Assembly: GCF_003640395.1 (NCBI RefSeq)
Contig: NZ_RBZQ01000011.1
Coordinates: forward strand, 1-64,000
Direction: 5' to 3'
DNA: 64,000 bases
Source of the DNA: Stutzerimonas urumqiensis
Lineage (GTDB): Bacteria; Pseudomonadota; Gammaproteobacteria; Pseudomonadales; Pseudomonadaceae
Each line of letters starts with the position of its first letter. Within the stretch, counting starts at the first letter, position 1. Shown one piece after another: positions 62,969 through 64,000 of this stretch. The notes beneath the pieces are model-generated. The model was not told where the DNA came from. It saw only the letters and a program-made list of their open reading frames with translations, and searched no databases. A program made the translations under genes and the position numbers.

Positions 62969-63882
62969 GCAAAGCTGTTGTGGTCGCGAACGTGAGACAA
63001 CCGTACACGTAGGGTGCATTCGCAAAGCAATGCACCGGTTTCGCATTGGCGGCGTCCCTGGCGGATTGTTCGCTTCGCTCCTGAATCCGCCCCTACATCT
63101 GATGCAGGCTGATGCGGCAATCACTCAAACGTCAGCCACCGTAGGGTGGAAAACCGCAACGCGTTTTCCACCGCTTGCACGGCGATGAAGCCTTTACCTG
63201 GCTGCCCCATGTTGTGCCCAACCGGCACGGGCGCAGGCTTTTGATTTCGCTTGCACCTCACTCTCAGACCACTCGAACCAACCCCCTTTCATCCGGCCGA
63301 ACGCAGGCGTTGCGCAGGGGGACGCGAGGCAGGACGCCGAGCGAGGCGCGGCGGGACAGGACGTCCCGTCGTGACGCGCCCCCGGAGCGGCGCCGGAGTG
63401 AGGGCAGTCTGGCTGCGCAGCAGGCAGACCCGGATGATGGGGTCGCCTTCTCTTTGGTTACTTTCTCTTGGCGAGACAAGAGAAAGTGACGCGCCGTGCA
63501 AGGCGCGATCTGTCGTCCGGGCCGAGGAAAGCGCGGCGTCCATAACCCCAGATCACGAAGCCAAAAAGCAAAAGCATCGCCCGCAAGCGGGCTCCTACAA
63601 ACGACCAAACTTCGGCGTGGTGCAAAGCGCAAGCTGTCGTCCGGGCCAAGGAAAGCGCAGCGTCCGAAACACCAGACCGCGAAGCCAAAGACAAAAGCAT
63701 CGCCCGCAAGCGGGCTCCTACACGCCCAAAATTCCGGCGTCGCGCAAGGCGCAACCGTCGGCCGGACCGAAGAGAACCTGGCGTCCAAACGCTTGAGCGA
63801 GACGCCGGAATCGCAGGCCCCCGCCCCGCGGGTCCAAGGACCCGCACCGTGCAAAAACACAAAACCACCCACCAGGGCGCCG

Positions 63883-63999
63883 CTACCGGTCGTGCGCCAC
63901 GCGAAAGAAGCTCACACGCTCGTTGAGCTGCCGCGCCAGCCCCGCCAGTTCGCGGCTGGCGACGGCGACCTGGTCGGAGCCGGCGGAGGTTTCGACGGT
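63883..63999 (-). CDS. methyl-accepting chemotaxis protein, C-terminal end (partial)
   Basis: Only the last 38 codons are in the window, ending in TAG at 63883. The reading ASRELAGLARQLNERVSFFRV is the typical C-terminal tail of Pseudomonas chemoreceptors, following the signalling domain's last helix. The rest lies beyond the right edge. The composite repeat is just downstream of its stop. Confidence 0.75.
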   Translation of the reverse strand, partial: TVETSAGSDQVAVASRELAGLARQLNERVSFFRVAHDR

Positions 64000-64000
64000 G

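Larger units (their letters stand above)
62230..63790. repeat. composite mirror-image repeat, copy 2 (1.55 kb, no genes)
   Basis: This has the same plan as copy 1. Left arm (reverse): three 125-126-base tandem units (62270-62646) each with a REP (62301, 62427, 62553), then P3 (62664-62687, AC-T4-GCC arms), P2 (62716-62732) and P1 (62772-62787). An 8-base minisatellite follows (62905-62968). The centre has GTAG hairpins at 63009-63036, 63060-63096 and 63141-63172. Right arm (forward): P1 variant GGACGTCC (63359-63366), P2 variant with GTCTG/CAGAC outer arms (63407-63429), P3 (63460-63487) and ~125-base units with REPs at 63576 and 63699. No gene is visible. Confidence 0.85.

Noticed and set aside
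60231-63035. A 934-codon minus frame through the FtsH-like gene and the repeat
   Set aside because: It runs antisense to a gene with full motifs, and the rest is repeat sequence including the 8-base tract. No start site is visible.
54330-63790. Possible CRISPR array in the tandem REP units
   Set aside because: Units are ~126 bases with the whole unit conserved, not short repeats with unique spacers, and no cas genes are present.
1-64000. tRNA or rRNA genes
   Set aside because: I looked for the T-arm GGTTCGAATC-type motif and rRNA segments and found no convincing case.

Overview
The window is GC-rich chromosomal DNA of a Pseudomonadaceae member, probably the Pseudomonas stutzeri/Stutzerimonas group. 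I base this on gene order (ubiC-ubiA ... phoB-phoR, a CorC-type protein, an M23 peptidase, a response regulator, phoU-pstBAC-pstS; thrB-DUF2782 divergent from polA with an ErsA-like sRNA behind it), on long Pseudomonas-type PstA and PstC proteins, and on GTAG-headed REP hairpins. Species is inference; no search was possible.

Layout. 1-1020: two tandem copies of a ~0.5 kb non-coding repeat. 1092-2629: ubiC and ubiA (ubiquinone entry steps). 2680-9331 (minus): a catabolic operon IclR-dgoK-dgoA-tctC-tctB-tctA-SDR-GlcG lying between ubiA and phoB, which are usually adjacent. 9510-21985: phosphate control block (phoBR, accessory genes, phoU-pstB-pstA-pstC-pstS) with three Pho boxes of the same geometry. 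22203-33506: thioesterase, AEC permease, recC-recB-recD and a membrane-anchored hypothetical. 33575-37335: a TRAP-TAXI transporter with a MITE-like element between its two genes. 37678-39615: a membrane GGDEF protein. 39619-47205: tctE-tctD divergent from an OprD-type porin, tctCBA and an AbrB-family membrane protein. 47202-51264: thrB, DUF2782 and polA. 51476-51639: an ErsA-like sRNA with an AlgU-type promoter. 51663-56557: a DUF4105/Lnb-type protein with HExxH, three DUF2388 paralogues interrupted by a 1.5 kb composite repeat, and a DUF1127 protein. 56947-59916: aldehyde dehydrogenase divergent from an omega-amino acid:pyruvate transaminase. 60222-62195: an FtsH-like AAA protease. 62230-63790: a second 1.5 kb composite repeat. 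63883-64000: the C-terminus of a chemotaxis receptor.

How the genes work together. Uptake is a theme: a high-affinity phosphate ABC importer under PhoBR, two tripartite tricarboxylate-type systems (one with sugar-acid enzymes, one with a porin and two-component system) and one TRAP system. RecBCD and Pol I supply repair.

The least explained material is the repeat family (about 4 kb). Its copies keep flanks and loops constant while stem sequences change in compensating pairs, so base pairing appears to be selected rather than a protein. I regard this multi-hairpin element as the best candidate for an undescribed system here.
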